6,146 bases of DNA, from NCBI RefSeq assembly GCF_001983105.1, contig NZ_MOMC01000010.1, forward strand, positions 16,137 to 22,282, given 5' to 3'. Below, one piece after another: positions 5,287 to 6,146 of the stretch. This stretch comes from Pseudofrankia asymbiotica. GTDB taxonomy: Bacteria > Actinomycetota > Actinomycetes > Frankiales > Frankiaceae. The notes below the pieces were generated by a model. That model was given only the letters and a program-made list of their open reading frames with translations. It was not told the origin of the DNA and made no database searches. The translations under genes and the position numbers were made by a program. The first letter of the stretch is position 1, and each line of letters opens with the position of its first letter.

Positions 5287-6146
5287 ATGGCATGGGACTT
5301 CTCGACCGATCCGGACTACGCCGAGCTGCTGACCTGGGCCGACGCGTTCGTACGCGAGGAGTGCGAGCCGTTGGACCTGGTGGTCCGGGAGTCCCACGAT
5401 CTCGGTGACCCGGTACGGCAGGCGCTCATCCCACCGCTGCAGACGATCGTCAAGGAGAAGGGGCTGTGGGCCACCCACCTCGGCCCCGAGCTCGGCGGCC
5501 CGGGCTACGGGCAGGTGAAGCTGGGACTGCTCAACGAGATCCTCGGCCGGTCGGTCTGCGCGCCCATCGTCTTCGGCTCGCAGGCGCCGGACTCCGGCAA
5601 CAGCGAGATCCTCGCCCGCTTCGGCACACCGCAGCTCAAGGAGCGCTACCTCGAGCCGCTGCTCGACAACCGCATCGTCTCGTCGTTCTCGATGACCGAG
5701 CCGCACGGCGGCGCCGACCCGAAGATCTTCACGACCACGGCGAAGCTCGACGGCGACGAGTGGGTCATCAACGGCGAGAAGTGGTTCACGTCGTTCGCCG
5801 CGCTCGCGTCGTTCCTGATCGTGATGGCGGTGACCGACCCCGACGCGCCGCCGTACCAGCGCCAGTCGATGTTCGTCGTCCCGGCGGGGACGCCCGGCGT
5901 GAACATCCTGCGCAACGTCGGGATGGGCTACGAGCCTGTCGGCCAGGGGAGCGAGGGCTACGTCCGGTACGAGAACGTCCGCGTCCCGGCCGACCACATG
6001 CTCGGCCCGCGCGGCGGCGCGTTCATGGTCGCCCAGACCCGGCTCGGCGGCGGCCGCATCCATCACGCGATGCGTACGGTCGGGCTGGTGCGGCGGATCT
6101 TCGACATGATCTGCGAGCGGGCCGTCTCCCGGTTCACCCAGGGCGA
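5287..6146 (+). CDS. Acyl-CoA dehydrogenase (FadE-like), C-terminus cut by window edge
   Basis: The first 286 residues of a third acyl-CoA dehydrogenase, open to the right edge; about 110-130 residues of a typical protein are missing, including most of the C-terminal helical domain. It begins MAWDFSTDPDYAELL, an N-terminus seen in a large actinobacterial FadE group related to the dehydrogenase domain of mammalian ACAD10/11. The FAD/substrate signature is SMTEPHGGADPK (135-146), with GGAD in place of the usual GSD. WVINGEKWFTS (159-169) matches the beta-domain, and RLGGGRIHHAMRTVG (252-266) starts the C-terminal domain. AAGGAG-type purines (AAGGAG, 5271-5276) lie 10 nt before the ATG. It diverges from the SDR-thiolase pair across 55 bp and may share control with it. 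Unlike the dehydrogenase pair at the left, it has no adjacent partner in view and may be a homo-oligomer. Substrate unknown. Confidence 0.92.
   Translation, partial: MAWDFSTDPDYAELLTWADAFVREECEPLDLVVRESHDLGDPVRQALIPPLQTIVKEKGLWATHLGPELGGPGYGQVKLGLLNEILGRSVCAPIVFGSQAPDSGNSEILARFGTPQLKERYLEPLLDNRIVSSFSMTEPHGGADPKIFTTTAKLDGDEWVINGEKWFTSFAALASFLIVMAVTDPDAPPYQRQSMFVVPAGTPGVNILRNVGMGYEPVGQGSEGYVRYENVRVPADHMLGPRGGAFMVAQTRLGGGRIHHAMRTVGLVRRIFDMICERAVSRFTQG

Noticed and set aside
4084..6066. A 660-codon open frame on the minus strand, running across the right-hand dehydrogenase, the divergent region and the SDR.
   Set aside because: It is antisense to one well-supported gene and out of frame with another. 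Its translation is Arg/Ala/Gly/Pro-rich with no recognisable domain. Long empty frames are expected in GC-rich DNA.

Overview
The window is very GC-rich. It shows strong G/C preference at third codon positions, GTG starts, and Shine-Dalgarno sequences of the GGAGG/GAGG type, which together suggest a high-GC actinobacterium. The mix of enzyme families (FadE-like acyl-CoA dehydrogenases in clusters, an actinobacterial-type crotonase, an MFE-2-like short-chain dehydrogenase and a FadA-like thiolase) resembles Frankia, Pseudonocardia, Rhodococcus or Mycobacterium relatives. The genus cannot be fixed from this sequence alone.

Six protein genes fill most of the window, and all look like acyl-CoA beta-oxidation enzymes. 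From left to right: (1) the N-terminal 201 codons of an acyl-CoA dehydrogenase on the minus strand, cut by the left edge; (2) upstream of it on the same strand, a second, divergent acyl-CoA dehydrogenase homologue of 376 residues (756-1886), separated from the first by 152 nt with two abutting families of short tandem repeats; (3) a 329-nt divergent regulatory region (1887-2215) with a perfect 20-bp palindrome and two hairpin-forming inverted repeats; (4) a crotonase-family gene on the plus strand (2216-3037); (5) a short convergent gap (3038-3109) with a possible terminator; (6) a minus-strand pair, an MFE-2-type SDR (4338-5231) and a thiolase (3110-4336), separated by one base; (7) a 55-bp divergent region (5232-5286) with an imperfect palindrome; (8) a third acyl-CoA dehydrogenase on the plus strand (5287 onward), cut by the right edge.

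Together the products supply each of the four chemical steps of one beta-oxidation turn: alpha,beta-dehydrogenation (three FadE-like proteins), hydration or isomerisation (crotonase), 3-hydroxyacyl-CoA oxidation (SDR) and thiolysis (thiolase). Clusters like this in actinobacteria usually serve a particular acyl-CoA, such as a steroid side chain or ring remnant, a branched or cyclic acid, or a terpenoid, rather than bulk fatty acids. The substrate cannot be read from this sequence. No regulator, transporter, CoA ligase, RNA gene, CRISPR array or mobile element is visible. I do not see a wholly new biological system. The most unusual points are the loss of both usual catalytic glutamates in the crotonase, the complementary intact and degenerate motifs in the paired acyl-CoA dehydrogenases, and the palindromic or hairpin elements in the divergent control regions.
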